Source: Eonycteris spelaea | Lineage: Eukaryota > Chordata > Mammalia > Chiroptera > Pteropodidae | NCBI GenBank assembly: GCA_003508835.1 | Contig: PUFA01000181.1 | Location: forward strand, 2,852,001 to 2,916,000 | Direction of reading: 5' to 3' | Length of the DNA stretch: 64,000 nucleotides | In this document: one piece after another, positions 44,550 through 56,720 of the stretch | Numbering within the stretch: position 1 is the stretch's first letter | Layout: the number at the start of each line of letters is the position of its first letter | Translations under genes and position numbers: made by a program | The notes under the pieces: generated by a model | Told to the model about the DNA's origin: nothing | Databases searched by the model: none | What the model saw: the letters and a program-made list of their open reading frames with translations, nothing else

Positions 44550-45084
44550 CATTTGGTGGGTCAACAGGCCCATTTAAAGGCACTGGATCCTATTAGGTGG
44601 GTGGTAATAACACTAGTATAGATTTCTTGGGGAGGCAAAGGAGCACTGAACCTGTGACAAGGTCCCTGGGCCCTGCCCTGCCCTGGCTCAGGTCGCCTGG
44701 CAGGAGAAGGGGCTGCATCCCAAGCACTGGCAGAGAAGGAGCAGGAAGGTGGTGTTCCTGGCACTCTCATGATGTGGCTTCCACTGGCCTTTTGATTTGT
44801 TTCCTCACTTGGCCTGTTCCCAGGAAGGCTGGGGTCTGTCTCACTGAACCCGTCTCCTGAGTTAGGCCACCGCTGCTTTCCAAGTGGGGCTGATGTTCAG
44901 TCTTTTATTGTGCTACTGTTTGAAATGGTCAGGGAAATGAGAGACAACAAATACCAGGAGATGGCCTAGAAATCTTGGCAGACAGCAGCCCTCCCCACCT
45001 GCCATCCTCCCCAGTGTCCCCCTGTGGAGGGCTAGCTGCTGGCCAGAAGTGCCTCTCAGTCTGCCAGAGACCCAGCCAGCCACC

Positions 45085-45420
45085 CCTGACTTCCCTCTGC
45101 TTTATTAATAAACCTCAGCAGAGATCCTTCTGAGCCCCCTCCTCAGGGTTTGATCCTTGCTGCTTTACCTTATCAGCCTTGCTTTTCACAAGCACTTAAA
45201 TTCTTGAGAAAAGGGAAAAAGTGAAATCAGATAGAAATGCAGGTCTGTTTGCTGTTTTCGCCAATGAAATGGTTCTGGGTAAACAGCAGACGCCTTTGAT
45301 GAAATCCCAGCAGGCTTAAACAATAAAGCTAGTTACAAACTCAATCTGGCAGAGATATCAGATCTGAAATTGTTTCAAAAAACATGTCAACATTTTCTAA
45401 TGCTCCTTAAAAAACTTCCT
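45085..45420. promoter_or_regulatory. Candidate conserved non-coding element with SOX-like site
   Basis: Repeat-free sequence, AT-richer than its flanks, with TTTATTAATAAACC (about 45101), CTTATCAGCC (GATA-like, about 45169), GGTAAACAGCAGAC (forkhead-like, about 45278), AACAATAAAG (45319-45328, SOX-like) and ATATCAGATCTG. Function is inferred from motif density only. Confidence 0.35.
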
Positions 45421-45539
45421 GGGCTGCCCACTGTGGAGTCTGGGGTGGGGAGATAGGACAGGGGTAACCCTGGGTCTCAGAGTGTCATGGGACTTTGTAA
45501 GCCAGGAGCCAGGAGCCTGGCTGTTGTGGGATGGTGCCA

Positions 45540-46200
45540 GCTTGTAGAAGCCTAAATGGCCACTTCACGGTCATTACCACACCAGGCAGGGCACCAGCTT
45601 CCCTCTCACATACCACTGCTCTAGCCCCTCTGCCCTCAAACCTGGCCTCTCTGCCTCTGCCCTTAATTCTCCACCTTCTATTCTTCATACTGCAGCCAGC
45701 AGAAGCTTTTAAAAATGTAAATCAGATCATGCCATTCCTTTGCTTAAAACCTCTAATGCCTTTGCACTTCACTTAGAATAAAATCCAACTTCCTCCCATG
45801 GCCTACAAAACCCTATGGGATTTGCCACTGCCTTCTTCTCCCCCACTCACTACACTCCAGCCTCCTGTCCTAGCCTGCCAATCTCTACTGTCTCTGGGCC
45901 TTTGCACTTACTGTAAACTGCCCGTGATGCTTTTGTTGCAACCCATTGTCACGGTTCATCTCCCTGACAATCCCTGCTGGTTTTGCTCCTCTCCTTGGCC
46001 ACACACAATAATATCACGTTACAGTTTATTCTCTACACTAAATTCAACGACTATCCGAAATCGCTCTGTGTTTACTTATTAACTGTTTCCTCCTTTGAAA
46101 TGTAATCTCCCTGAAGGCCCAGACTTGGGTGTCTCCTTGCTGGCAGCCCACAACTGGCATGTAGTAGGTGCTCAATAACTATCTGCTGCATGAGTGAATG
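45540..46200 (+). repeat. L2 LINE 3' region
   Basis: CTTTTAAAAATGTAAATCAG with ATCATGCCATTCCTTTGCTT, ACTTCCTCCCATGGCCTACA, CTCTGGGCCTTTGCACTTAC and ATCTCCCTGAAGGCCCAGAC, ending CATGTAGTAGGTGCTCAATA then GAGTGAATGAG. A long sense L2. Confidence 0.85.
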
Positions 46201-46439
46201 AGCAGCAAGGATGTCATCACCTCTCTAGGTATCCTCCAGGCTATTTCCCTGGAGGCCTGCAGTACAGCACCTTAGAAATACCTCGCCGCCTCTCTCTTGG
46301 CCTCTCTGGCTGTCCCTGCCCCACCAGGCCTTGGAGGTCAAGTCAAGCCTGGGGGGGGAGCTTAGGCACCAGGGAGGACTCAGATGTGACCCCCTTTCAC
46401 TTACCCCTTCCCCGGGGCTGCCTCCTTCTCTCCCCCTCA

Positions 46440-47130
46440 GGCAATCCAAACTCACATGCAGCCCCTAAGATGTGGGTGGGCAGGGGCAGCCGGGGCAGCT
46501 GGGTCCAAGCGCCCTTCACGCGCCTTCTTGGTAAAGCACAGGCGCTGGTGTGCTTCAGCCTCCACGGGCTGGGGCTGGGGGCTGACAGCGATGCCACCCG
46601 CGGCACAGGCCTCCCCGACCATCCCCACCCTGCCCGAGGCCTTGATCGATCTCTGCCGCTCAGGCCTCATTACCGAGGAGAGCTGCCGGGGCTGGCAGAG
46701 GAGCCAGACGGCTGCAGAGGGGGCGGGGAGACCTCCTTGGCTCCCTGGCCCGGATTAAATATTTACTATGTTTTGTTTGGCCTTTGGGGGAAGGGCGGGG
46801 AGGGCTGTCGCATCGAACCTGAGCTGCGGGCGAGGCCGGGCTGGGCCCAGGGGCGAGGGCGGTGCCCAAGCCCGGTGACCCCTGAGCCTCCCTGGGCGGG
46901 CCGGACCGAGCATCCTGGGGCGGGGACTGCTCGCTGCCTAACCTCTGGGCCGCGCTGACAGATCTAGGTTACCGCGGGGAGCCGCTGCCGCCCCGGAAAT
47001 AACTCCCTCTCGTGGGCGCCGCGCTCTTTGTAACCCCGCTTCCTCCCGCAGTCGGTCCCACCCGCAGACCCGGAGCCGAGCCGGTCCCACGCGACTCCAT
47101 CCCCGACCCGCGCCCAGGCTGCGCTAGGCC
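46440..47130. promoter_or_regulatory. Intronic CpG-rich island with paired AT-rich forkhead/homeodomain core
   Basis: CpGs are dense from about 46480 to 47120 (CACGCGCC, CCCGCGGCAC, TACCGCGGGGAGCCGC, GTGGGCGCCGCGC, CCGACCCGCGCCC). Embedded in it is a sharply AT-rich core: CCCGGATTAAATATTTACTA at 46749-46768, holding GGATTA (OTX/PITX-like) and TATTTAC (forkhead reverse), followed by TGTTTTGTTTGGCC. A TCATTACCGAGG box lies at about 46668. It could be an alternative promoter or a CpG-island enhancer. No first exon is supported, and open frames here are GC artefacts. Confidence 0.5.
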
Positions 47131-47569
47131 GAGTCACTAATGCCATCTCATCTGATCCCTACAGCAGCCCGAGAGGGCTTCACGTTCTGTGAAATCAACA
47201 GGAGGCAAAGGAAGATAGGTGCCGGGCCAGAGTGGGCACAGGTCTGCCCCAGTCGGGGGTTTCCTCGCCAGGCTCGCTGGCATGGTGCCAATGCCCTGGC
47301 CCACCCTGCCCAGCCGCTCAGCCAGTTCCGAGAAAAAGTCAAGTGGAGTGGTCCCAAGCTCTCAGTGACCCAGTGCTCTAAAAGCTGGATGGGTGGGTTT
47401 GACATGCTATCCCGCAGCCAAAGACGACTCATCCCTTTTACAGGGCATACACACAACTCCTTCCTAGCCCTCCACCACCCGCACCCCTGCCCCGCCCCAA
47501 ACACAACAGGCGCTGTGGGGAGCAAAGGGCAGAAGAGACAGGGCCCGCTCTCACTGAGCATATAACCTG

Positions 47570-48165
47570 GTACACACACAGTCAGCAGCCATCTTCCCAA
47601 GTCCCTACTCAGACGTACAGTACGACACACACATACTCACATGTAGCTCACATAAACTCACATGTAGCAGTGACTACTCTCCAGCAATCCTGTTACATGG
47701 ACATACAGTCACCCTAAAGAGCTGCTCACATCACATGGAGATACAAACTACACATGGAGATACAAACACACTTGCCAAAAAACAAACAAAAAGCAACAAA
47801 AGAAACATACTTGTCCACCCCATTTCTACATCTATAGGTGTACATGTGCCCACATGCATATACACATCAACTAAGGAATGGCTGCTGCCCCACCCACTGT
47901 CATGTGTGTTGCCTACTAATATAAACACACACGCATCCATGAAAAGAACTGCCCCATCCCTCTATAAGCATGTGCGTGTGCTGGTACACATATTCACACA
48001 CGATACCATCTGCACCTCTGTATCTGATGGTGTGCACACATAACACACAGAGCTGATAATCCTCTCATCCCATCCTTGCACACGTGCATGCATGCACTGG
48101 TGTCCCTCCACATCCCATGCCTGTACATGTGTCCCCCCCCACACACACACATGAGCATACATGTT
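47570..48165. repeat. Degenerate CA-rich simple-repeat region
   Basis: Many CACACA and CATACAC-type tracts interspersed with unique bases, including a 19-bp tandem pair at 47732-47750 and 47751-47769 (unit CACATGGAGATACAAACTA). It looks like a decayed (CA)n or minisatellite field. Confidence 0.7.
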
Positions 48166-48209
48166 TGCGCACTGACTACAAGCGGCTGGGGAAGAGCTGC
48201 AGCCTCCAG

Positions 48210-48290
48210 CCTTGCTCCTATTTAAAGAGAAGCATTGCTGGAAAAGGAACAAAAGCAAAGCTGGCTATAAATAGCCACCTCCCTCCTGCT
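48210..48290. promoter_or_regulatory. MEF2/TATA-like palindromic site cluster
   Basis: GGCTATAAATAGCC at 48263-48276 has inverted arms and contains CTATAAATAG, a full MEF2 consensus, and TATAAATA, a strong TATA-box form. A second A/T box, CTATTTAAAG, lies just upstream at about 48218. An AGCTGCAGCC element lies near 48196. It could be a MEF2-responsive enhancer or a cryptic TATA promoter. Confidence 0.4.
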
Positions 48291-48929
48291 TTTCCTGCCC
48301 TCCGGCCTCAGGGCCTTGCTTCTAGTCAGCCTCCTGCCTCAGGCCCAGGGCAGCCGGGGCATGCCTGTCTCCAGGGGCAAGCAGCAGGGCCCTAGAAGCC
48401 GTGTAGCCAAGCACTGACCACTGGGACAAGCCAGGAACTTCGGGCCTGGGTGGGTGCAGGGGCACAGTGCCGGCCACCTGCAGCTAGCCCTGCATGCATG
48501 TGTCCAGCTCAGAGGGAGGGAGGCCCACTTAGGCCAGGGCTGCTGTTTCAGCAGAACTGCAAAGGCTGGCAGCTGTGGGGGAGAAAGGCGGGGCTGCCAA
48601 GCAGCAGCCACGGATGCCCACAGTGCTCCCTTCCCAGCCAGGCCAGCCCTTCCCTCTGTTTGATTCCTGGTTTGTTTTGGTTCCTGGGCCCAGAGCTGGG
48701 GATATTGGGAGTCCTGTCAGGAAGCCCACGTGCGGTGGAGGACGAGAAGTGGGGGAGAGGATAGAAGTCTTATTCTGAGTTCCAGTTCTATCACCTACTG
48801 GTCCACTAGCCTTAGGCAGGGCTTCTAAACACACTATCCAGCACTCTTCACAGGGTGTTGGGAAAGCTGCATGAAAAACAGGTGTGCCTGGCAGGCCCTT
48901 AGGAACTGTGGACAGCCATAGGATGGGGA

Positions 48930-49155
48930 GAACTGGATTAAAATAACTATTACTGATATTTATTTTATGTTTATCGTATGCTAGGCACTAGACTATCTTT
49001 AGTTATTTGATCCTCTATGGGGTAGGTACTATTTATATTCCCATTTTACAGATGGAAAAACTGAGATTCAGGTGCTTGCCCCAAGGTCACACATGCCCCT
49101 GAGGCACAAAGCCAGGTTGCAAAGCCAAGATAAGACTGAGACCAAAGCCCTCCTC
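48930..49155 (-). repeat. MIR SINE
   Basis: TTATCGTATGCTAGGCACTA, GGTAGGTACTATTTATATTC, CCATTTTACAGATGGAAAAA and TGCTTGCCCCAAGGTCACAC match a reverse-complement MIR. Confidence 0.8.
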
Positions 49156-49689
49156 CCTACCTCTTGTACTGTGGGAGACTGGGGGTACCTGGTTCTCAGG
49201 TTAGCCCCTCTTCAGAGGCCAGTGGAGGACTGGACTGGGCTGCCTCCCGCAGGCTAGCCCAGGACAGGGATTGGATGGGCTGGGCGGCTGGCCCTGGGCT
49301 CCTAAGGCCCTCCCGAAGGACTTGCTGCATCAGCCTACCCTCACCCACCCCTGTCCCTGGCTCCGCCAGGGGCCTCTCTCCAACAACACTGGGGAAGGGG
49401 AAGGGAGGGGGTGGGGGGAGAGCTTAGGCAGACCTACTTTCAAGGCTTTAATCCTTTTTGCTTAAAGGATTTTTTTTTTTTGCTTGGGGAAGACTTGGTC
49501 TGATCAGAGGAGAGACGCAGGGAGCTGACAAGCTGCGGAGGATGGGGGGAGGGAGAAAGAAATACATATTTATTACCCTCAATTATTAAAAAATAGTTAG
49601 TACCGAATCTTAGGTCCTGGTAGACACTGCAGCAGCATGTGTGCAAGAACTATTTTCTTTTCTTTCCCTTTTCTCCCTCTTTCTTTTTT

Positions 49690-49740
49690 GAAATTATTTA
49701 TTTATTTACTCATTCATTCATTCATTCATTCATTTATATT
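49690..49740 (+). repeat. (ATTT)n then (CATT)n simple repeat
   Basis: TTATTTATTTATTTACT followed by six CATT units (49711-49733) and an ATTTATATT end. Confidence 0.9.
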
Positions 49741-50485
49741 AATTCTGTTGAGATTATAATGTGGCTAGCTTGTTAGTAAAAACCCCTTGGCCAGTTCCCA
49801 GCAGGATGAAAGGGTTAGGCACTAGAGAGGTGAGCAGGGCCAACCACCAGGGAGCTTCCATACCCCACATACAGGGAGGAGCCTGGACCCCATCTCAGTG
49901 GAGGGGGAGGTTGGGGTGGGAAGGGTGTGTGACCGTGTGACCCCCATCTCGGGTTGCACAGTCTAGGCCTGTGGCAGACATGTATCCCAGCTGTTTCCCA
50001 CCCCACCCCCATACTCTCTCAGGGCAAACCCTCCACCAATAACAGGCCTTCTCCATGATGGTGCTCTTTTCAAGGGAAAAACTGACCCTCTGTAGGAGAG
50101 GCGACAGCTCTCACTCCAGGCGTCTGAGGGCTTCACCCAGGGGCCAATGTAGGCAGCTCCCTCAGCTCCCGGGACACACCCTTCTCCCAGGATTCTATCA
50201 GCCTGTTGAAAAGGGGACAGCTTGTCCCCTTGGTACAGAGATGGGGAGGCATCCTGCAAGGGTCCTGAGGCCGGCTGAGACCTGATCCCACAGGCAAGCA
50301 GGTGACACCCCCAGCCTCTTTTGTTACAGGTCCTAGAACAAAAAATAGATCTATAATGAGGGAAAAGTCTGGGAGGCAGATCACTGGAAAGAGGACTGTA
50401 GCATTCATTTTAGTACCTGGGAGTCCCCACAGAGCCCGACACACAGTAGGCCTCAGCATATGGCTGTTGAAGAACAGATAAGGAT
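49741..50485. other. Unique intronic sequence, nothing recognised
   Basis: No repeat or gene recognised, apart from a short L2/MIR-like tail (CACACAGTAGGCCTCAGCAT) at about 50440. Confidence 0.4.
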
Positions 50486-50489
50486 GATG

Positions 50490-50720
50490 GAAGACAGAAC
50501 AAAAGCAATATTTCACCAAGGCCTTGCTATGTGCCAGGAAGGCACTTTATATCCATTTTCAAAAATCTCAGAACCCCAAGAGAGAGGTGGCATTAGTCCC
50601 ACTTTTCAGATGACCGAACTGAAGCCTAAAGTACTAAAAACCTTTGCCCAAGGTCAGGCAGCTAGTAAGTGGCAGAGCAGGGCCCTGATTTCCTCCTGCC
50701 TAACTCCACAGCCCTTGCTC
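50490..50720 (-). repeat. MIR SINE
   Basis: CCTTGCTATGTGCCAGGAAG, CACTTTTCAGATGACCGAAC and GGTCAGGCAGCTAGTAAGTG with GCAGAGCAGGG: a full reverse-complement MIR. Confidence 0.8.
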
Positions 50721-51234
50721 TTGGCTGCTTGATCCATAGACCAGAAATAATTGCAGGAGGAACCAGGCAAGAAGCAGTGTCCGTTTCCCAGGCCAAGAGC
50801 CCAAGGCATTGGGCTGGGGCTGGGTTTTCCGTTCTGCTTAGGAGAGAAGGATCTCGGGTTTTCCTTCCTGTTTTGGAGAGAAGGAAGAGGTGGCTGCGTA
50901 GAGGTCAGGGCTGCAGGCTGCAGGGTTGGTGGACGATGCGCCAGTTTTCTGGGGAGGCCTTCGACCTCATCTCACTTTTCTAAGCTAATGACAACCACTT
51001 GGGGATGCTCTCCACAGCTCTCCTCCACTGCCTTAGGGGACTTCTCCTGGCCCTCAGGGCAGGTGGACAGGATCAGTCCTCTCCAAACAGAGGCCTTTCC
51101 ACCCAAGGTGACCCATCCCTGCTGGTCCTGTGTCAGTCTGACCACTCACATGGACTCAGCCCTGGACAAAAAGAGGCAAACTTTCAAAGAGCAGTCAGGC
51201 CGACCTGCAGGAAGGATGGCATGGGAAATTACAA

Positions 51235-51455
51235 CCACTGCTCCTACCGAGGACAGCATGCATTGAGCTCCTTTTCTGAGTCACAGTGAAGTGCCAAGGG
51301 CCTTATCAGTATCATCTCGCTTAATCTCACAACCCTACAAGAGAGATAGTCTTATTGGCCCTATTTTACAGATGGAGTAATTCAAGTTCAAAGAAATAAA
51401 GTTAATCCCAGGACTTGAACCTGGGTCTAGCCAGATTTTTTCATGCTAAACCACC
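51235..51455 (-). repeat. MIR SINE
   Basis: CATCTCGCTTAATCTCACAA, CCTATTTTACAGATGGAGTA and GACTTGAACCTGGGTCTAGC keep reverse-complement MIR order. Confidence 0.75.
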
Positions 51456-51704
51456 CTATTCAGAGGTAAAGAAAGGCCTTGGTTTCTGACCCCTGGAATG
51501 AGCTTTCCCTACCAGACTCTCTCCTCTTGTGGAAGAAAGCCTCCACTGAGCAAGGACAGCCTCTAGCATGGCCAGAGACGCCACCAATATGTGCTCTGTT
51601 GAGACAGAGGTGCAGGGAGAGTCTGGGGATGGGGTCCTGAACAGATAAGGGGCATGTTACCAATGTTACCAGCCAGGGCGCCTTGGATATTTTATGGAAC
51701 ACAT

Positions 51705-51830
51705 TAGCTAACTGCTCCTAATGCTGTGTGATGTTGGGCAAATCACTGTAGCTCTCTGGGCTTCAATTTCCATAGCTGAGCTATAGGGTCCCCTTCTAGC
51801 ACAGAACCACCTATAAATCTATCAAAATCA
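51705..51830 (+). repeat. MIR SINE fragment
   Basis: GATGTTGGGCAAATCACTGT, GGGCTTCAATTTCCATAGCT and CCTTCTAGCACAGAACCACC resemble a sense MIR. Confidence 0.55.
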
Positions 51831-51839
51831 CATAAATCC

Positions 51840-52875
51840 GAAGCAAGAAGCATACTCTTTATTCTACTCCATCTTCAGGAGTTTTGGGTGCCCAACCCCA
51901 AGGAAAACCAATGCCTCTGTACATGTACCCCCTCTGTGCACCCACAGCCTGCTTCATGGAGACCTAGGCCATGTTCACAGCCCCAACACACACACGCAAT
52001 CGTGGGCCCTCCAGAGGCTTCAGGTCTGTCTGGCTGCTTCTTGGGGTAGTGTGAAGCCCACCTACTAAGGCATATCACTGACCTCCCACAATGGCTTCTA
52101 CCCACCCAGCTCCCTGTGAAGGCCTTGACCTCTCACCCTCCTCTCTTTCCCCTGCCCAGAAGCCCACACAGCACGTGGACCAAGGCATAGAAACAGGTGT
52201 TGGCTGTGGCACAGTCTCTGACAGCAAAACTCTGGAAACAGCCTCCATGCACAACCTGAGGGGACTGGCAGTCACACAACGAACATTTTGCAGCAATTAA
52301 AACAGGTTTAGAACTATCAACCTCAAAAGATGGTTGAGATATAGTTAATTCAACAAGACAGGGCACATTTGCATGAATGTAGGTAAGAAGCGCAGAAGAA
52401 AGGATGCACCAATGTACCAAATGCCCTGGGAGAAATAAGCTTTCACTCCTTGGGTTGTGGGATTATAGCAATTTTCTTCTTTTTACCAATCTGTGGTTTT
52501 CCAATGTTTTCTGCCATGTCTATGTATTATTTGAGAAGTTCAAAAAATTTACCTGGGGAGAAAATGCTGATGTATAAATAAGGCAGCAACTAAAAAAGAC
52601 AAGATCATATGCAGAACTAAGTTCTTTGGAATAAAAGGAAAAGGCTTCTAGGAACTGACCTCTGACCTTGTACTCAGACTGTAGCCTGGGCCACATTAAC
52701 CACCAGGAGGAGGGGGATCCCCAGACCCACCACTCCTTCCCCACTTCCCATCATAGCTATTGCTCGGTCTGTGCTTTCGCTCCTCCCCCTAGCCAAGTGG
52801 CTGATGGACTTGGGGTTAATCCCATCCTCTGATCCTCCCCAAAGGAACTTCACTATGGGCTACACTTCAGAACAG
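51840..52875. other. Unresolved intronic sequence
   Basis: The part at about 52180-52620 (CAGCAATTAAAACAGGTTTA, TGCATGAATGTAGGTAAGAA, TTTTTACCAATCTGTGGTTT) resembles an old L1/MER 3' segment. No gene is supported. Confidence 0.35.
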
Positions 52876-52879
52876 CTTT

Positions 52880-53330
52880 CTTGCCCATAATTGGGGCCCT
52901 AGAGGTAGCCAGGTCTTATATCCTGCCTCAGGGCCTTTGCACTTGCTGTTGCCTCTGTCTGGAGAGCTCTTCCCAAGCAGAAGCAGCTCTGTCAGCTGCA
53001 GGGAGCCCTCCCTCATTTTACTTAAGCCTCTGTTCAAATGTCACCCTGTCAGAAAGATTTCTCATGTCCTAATGTTTGGTCCAGGCAGTCTCTCTAAAAC
53101 AACAGCTCTCTGGTAACCCCCTGTTCCTTAATCGACCCTCTTTTAATTTTCTTCTAAGCACCTACCCCACCTGACAGAATACAGTTAGTCACTTATCATC
53201 TATTCTCCCCACTAGAACGTAAACTCCATAAGAACAGGGGACTTGATTTTTATTCATTGCTTCATCCTCAATGCCAAGCCAGCAGTAGGCAGGTACTCAA
53301 TAGTGGTTTGATGTTTGTCAAATGGAGAGG
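52880..53330 (+). repeat. L2 LINE 3' end
   Basis: CTTATATCCTGCCTCAGGGC with CTTTGCACTTGCTGTTGCCT, CACCCTGTCAGAAAGATTTC, CACTAGAACGTAAACTCCAT and AAGAACAGGGGACTTGATTT: a well-kept sense L2 terminus. Confidence 0.85.
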
Positions 53331-53334
53331 GTCC

Positions 53335-55640
53335 TCCTGCACTTGGCTGATAGAATGAAAGGTGGCCAGCTCATTCCTGGATAAATAATCCATAGGTGAC
53401 CATGATCCATAAAAAAACATGACTGGCTCAATTGAGGTCTTCTTTTTGGGAAATAAAGCTGGAATACCAAGAATTGAGGCAATGAGCAGTGGGAGGAGGA
53501 GGTGAAAGGCCATCTTGAAGAGCAAGTAGTCCTGGAAGCCATATTGGGTCTCGTGCAAGATGAAAATTCCTGGGTGCAGACAGTGGGGCAGAAGCAGGAG
53601 CAGCTGCTGGGTTGGGCAGAAGGAAAGGCCATGAGAGGGACCACAGTGAGGCTGCCAGTTCCTAGAGTCACCCCGTATTCTGGAGGTTTCTGGAATCCAA
53701 GTCACACATCTCCTTGCAATAATCCTCCATTTCCCAACAAGCTTCCTCCAATCTCCGCAATCAGATTTGTCCATTAAGGCAAAAATTCCAGCCCCCGGGG
53801 AGACGATGAGCCAATTACAGGAGGATAGTAACTTCTGCTACCTCAAAGCAGCCCCTGGGCCCATTGCCACCCCACACACATTGCTGGTAAAATTTCCCCT
53901 TTGTCTGGTGCCTTCTCCTGAGTGTGGCCCTGTGAACTGCCCCAGCCTCTCTCCCTCTGCTCAGACTCGATTTCAACTTCAGGCCTGAGCAACAACCTGG
54001 GAGCCTTCCCTATGAGGAGAGGAAGCAGTTCAAAGTAACAAGTCATTTTCAGAGGTGGGAGAGAAGACAAAAGAGGCAGTCTTCTCAGCCCGGGCACCAC
54101 CTGAGCTCAGCTTAGCCTTGCAATTTTATCTCCTCATGTTCTGTCCAGCCTCATTTAAACATCTCAGATCTCTGAAGCCCAGAGTGTCCATGCGAGGTTT
54201 TCATTTGCCACAGAATCAATAATGCAAATTTTGTTCCATAAAAATCTGCCAAGTACAACCCTAAACTTTTCTGTGTAAGACTCCTGTTTCTTTTCCCAAC
54301 ACAGCAGCTGCTGCCCCGCTGGACGTCCTTTGTAGCCCAGTCGGCCAGGCTCTCTTTGCCAGCTAGCTTCGTGAAAGGCAGCTGCTCTGGGTCCCAGATG
54401 AGCTTTGTAGTCTCTCTGAGCCTCAGAGTCCTCATGGGTAACTTGGGCTAATAAGACCTGCCTTTACTGCTTTTAATGAATTGTTGCACAGAGAAAACTG
54501 TAAGACTCCTTTCTGCATCCTCCTCACTTAAAACAAACAAACAAACAAACAACAGTTTCTTCCCAGTTCCTGGCACTAAGTTATTTATTTTTTTCTTTTT
54601 TTAAGCCCTGTGTTGTCATGATTTTATTTTTCTTACTGTTACGGAACAATTTAAAATTTAGGTTTTGGTAACAAGTTCCAACTGAAATGTACAATCATTC
54701 AATCAAAATTTCCAATAAACTTGTAAAGACATGACATTAGCTATCGATTTAACAGTTATCTACTCAAAGTCACAATGTGCTTCATTTTATTTTGTGCAGG
54801 ATGCTATTTTAGTTGGGCCCTGGTACGAAAGACAGAGCAATCTCAGATTGAGTCATTTGATGAGTGGATATTAAAGGTGCGACTAGGACTAGGGAACCCT
54901 AAGAAATAATATCATTTACTCTCCCCCCAACCAGGGCGAAGTGAGGGGAGGTGGCTCTCATTGAACCTGGAGACAGAGCTGCGGAGATGCACTGGCTGGA
55001 GCTGTGTAGCGGACGCTATGAGGGCCTGCTAGGTCCCTTGCCTTTACCATTTCAGCACACAGACTTCCACCTGCCAGAACCTGCATTTCTTTGCCTGAGG
55101 GCTTTCTCTAGCAGCAGAGTGGGCTAGCTCACCCACAGAACAGGCCAAAAGTGACCTGAAATTAATCCCTCAACACGTACAGCACTCAGTCTATGACAGT
55201 GGGAGTTGTGTATAAATACCCCAGCTACCAGCCCTCTGGTGAGACAACTTTAAGGTGCATGTTCTAGACTGTGTCCCAATGTTCCCCAGTGGGATAAAGT
55301 TCTGACTGCCACAATAGTAACTTGCCCAACGATGTGCCCATTATTGGCTTGTCCCCCTCTCTGTCTTAATTCCTCACTCGTTTTCTGGTATTTTCTAGAA
55401 TGCCTCCTAAAGAAACAACTTGCACTTGAATCCTTGTTTCAGGTTATACATCTGGGAGAAACTGGGAGATGTGGTGGCACGCGGAGAGCCACAGTGAGTC
55501 ATCATTGGTTGACCCTAACTGGAGGCCAGAGGGCACGGGAGCCCACTGTCATAGCTGGATGGGTCAACCTCCCAAGACAGACATCAGGAGAAGGGCGGAG
55601 AGCAAGTCTGGCAGGGCAAGGGGTAAAGTGTAACCAGTCT
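53335..55640. other. Mostly unique intronic sequence
   Basis: No gene is supported. The AT-rich part at 54560-54830 could be conserved. The phrase TCATTGGTTGACCCTAACTG with AGGCCAGAGGGCACGGGAGC (55500-55560) belongs to an old repeat also hinted at near 28.45 kb. The (AAAC)n tract is listed separately. Confidence 0.35.
54531..54553 (+). repeat. (AAAC)n simple repeat
   Basis: Five AAAC units plus a partial unit. Confidence 0.9.
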
Positions 55641-55649
55641 CCTCATGGA

Positions 55650-56720
55650 ACTTGCCATCCAGTGGGGAGGGCAGATAATATAAAAGTAACTGTAATAAAA
55701 TAGGTTGAGTACAATGACTGGGAAGTACAGGGTATTATGGGACCCCTCCCCTAGTCCGGGGGGTGCAGAAAGCTGTCCCAGAGGCAGTGATGTGTAAGCT
55801 GAGTCCTGAAGGAGCGAAGTAAAGGGGAAGAGGCAGCAAGTAATGTTCTAGGCAGAATGAGCTGTTTGTACAAATCCTTAGAGATGATAGAGCATGATTC
55901 AGTCGAGGAACTGAAAGTTCATTAGACCTGGGTCTGCCTCAGCATTCCAAGTGGAGACAATGCAGAGAGGGGAGGGTGGAGCTGCAAGAGGGGCAAGGGG
56001 GACGGACCTGACAGCCAAGCTGGGAAGTCTGAATTATCCCCTCAACAAAAAGGAATCCCTGAAGGTTTTTAAGCAAGGGAGGGACGAGAGTGTGTAGCAT
56101 TACAGAACTTGGCCACAAGGTAACACCTGGACTGGGTGAAGGCAAGAGTAGAGGCAAGGAGGCTGTTAATATGGTCAAGGAAAAGACAGCAGCCTGGGCT
56201 AAGGCAGAGGCAGAGAGAGGAGGAGGTGTGAAGGACCTCGAGGGAGAATGGCAGCACTGCCCGATGGACTAATGGGGATGCGGTAGGGTGAAGGGCTCAT
56301 CCACAGGTCCAGTTCTTCGGCTGAGGGTACCTGGGAGGATGATGGTGCCAGATGCAGAGATGAGGGGGAATGGGGAAGGAGGTTTGATGCGAGCTCAGGG
56401 AGCATCAGGGGTCAGCTGGAATGACAACTCTGGACATCAGAAGCAACATCTCGGCTGGACATAGGATATGGGGGGAGCCAGCAAATGGGCACTGTAACTG
56501 AAGTATACTGAACCCCTGCAGAACAGCATGCGGGGAGTGAAGGCCCAGGGCACTGCCCAGGGAGGCACCATATTTGAGGGATGGCAAGAGTTGGTGAAAC
56601 CAGCATAGAGGCTAAGTAGCAGGAGCCACGAAAGTAAGGGGAAGACCAGGAAGCTGCCAGCAGGGAAGCCAAGGGGGAACTGTGTTCGACAGAGTCAAAT
56701 GCCATCAGAAGGTCAGGTGA
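55650..56720. repeat. Ancient interspersed repeat (family unresolved), long copy
   Basis: CATCCAGTGGGGAGGGCAGA, GATGTGTAAGCTGAGTCCTG with AAGGAGCGAAG, CTGAAGGTTTTTAAGCAAGG, GACAGAGTCAAATGCCATCA and CAGAAGGTCAGGTGAGACGA. This is the longest copy of the repeat family seen at 10.3 and 38.7 kb. Open frames inside are repeat-derived. Confidence 0.6.

Noticed and set aside
46194..46958. 254-residue plus-strand open frame across the L2 tail and CpG island
   Set aside because: It starts inside an L2 tail and crosses a CpG island where stop codons are rare. No domain, signal or splice context.
47570..48165. CRISPR-like or satellite array
   Set aside because: Repeats are degenerate CA-type simple sequence with irregular spacing, in a mammalian intron.
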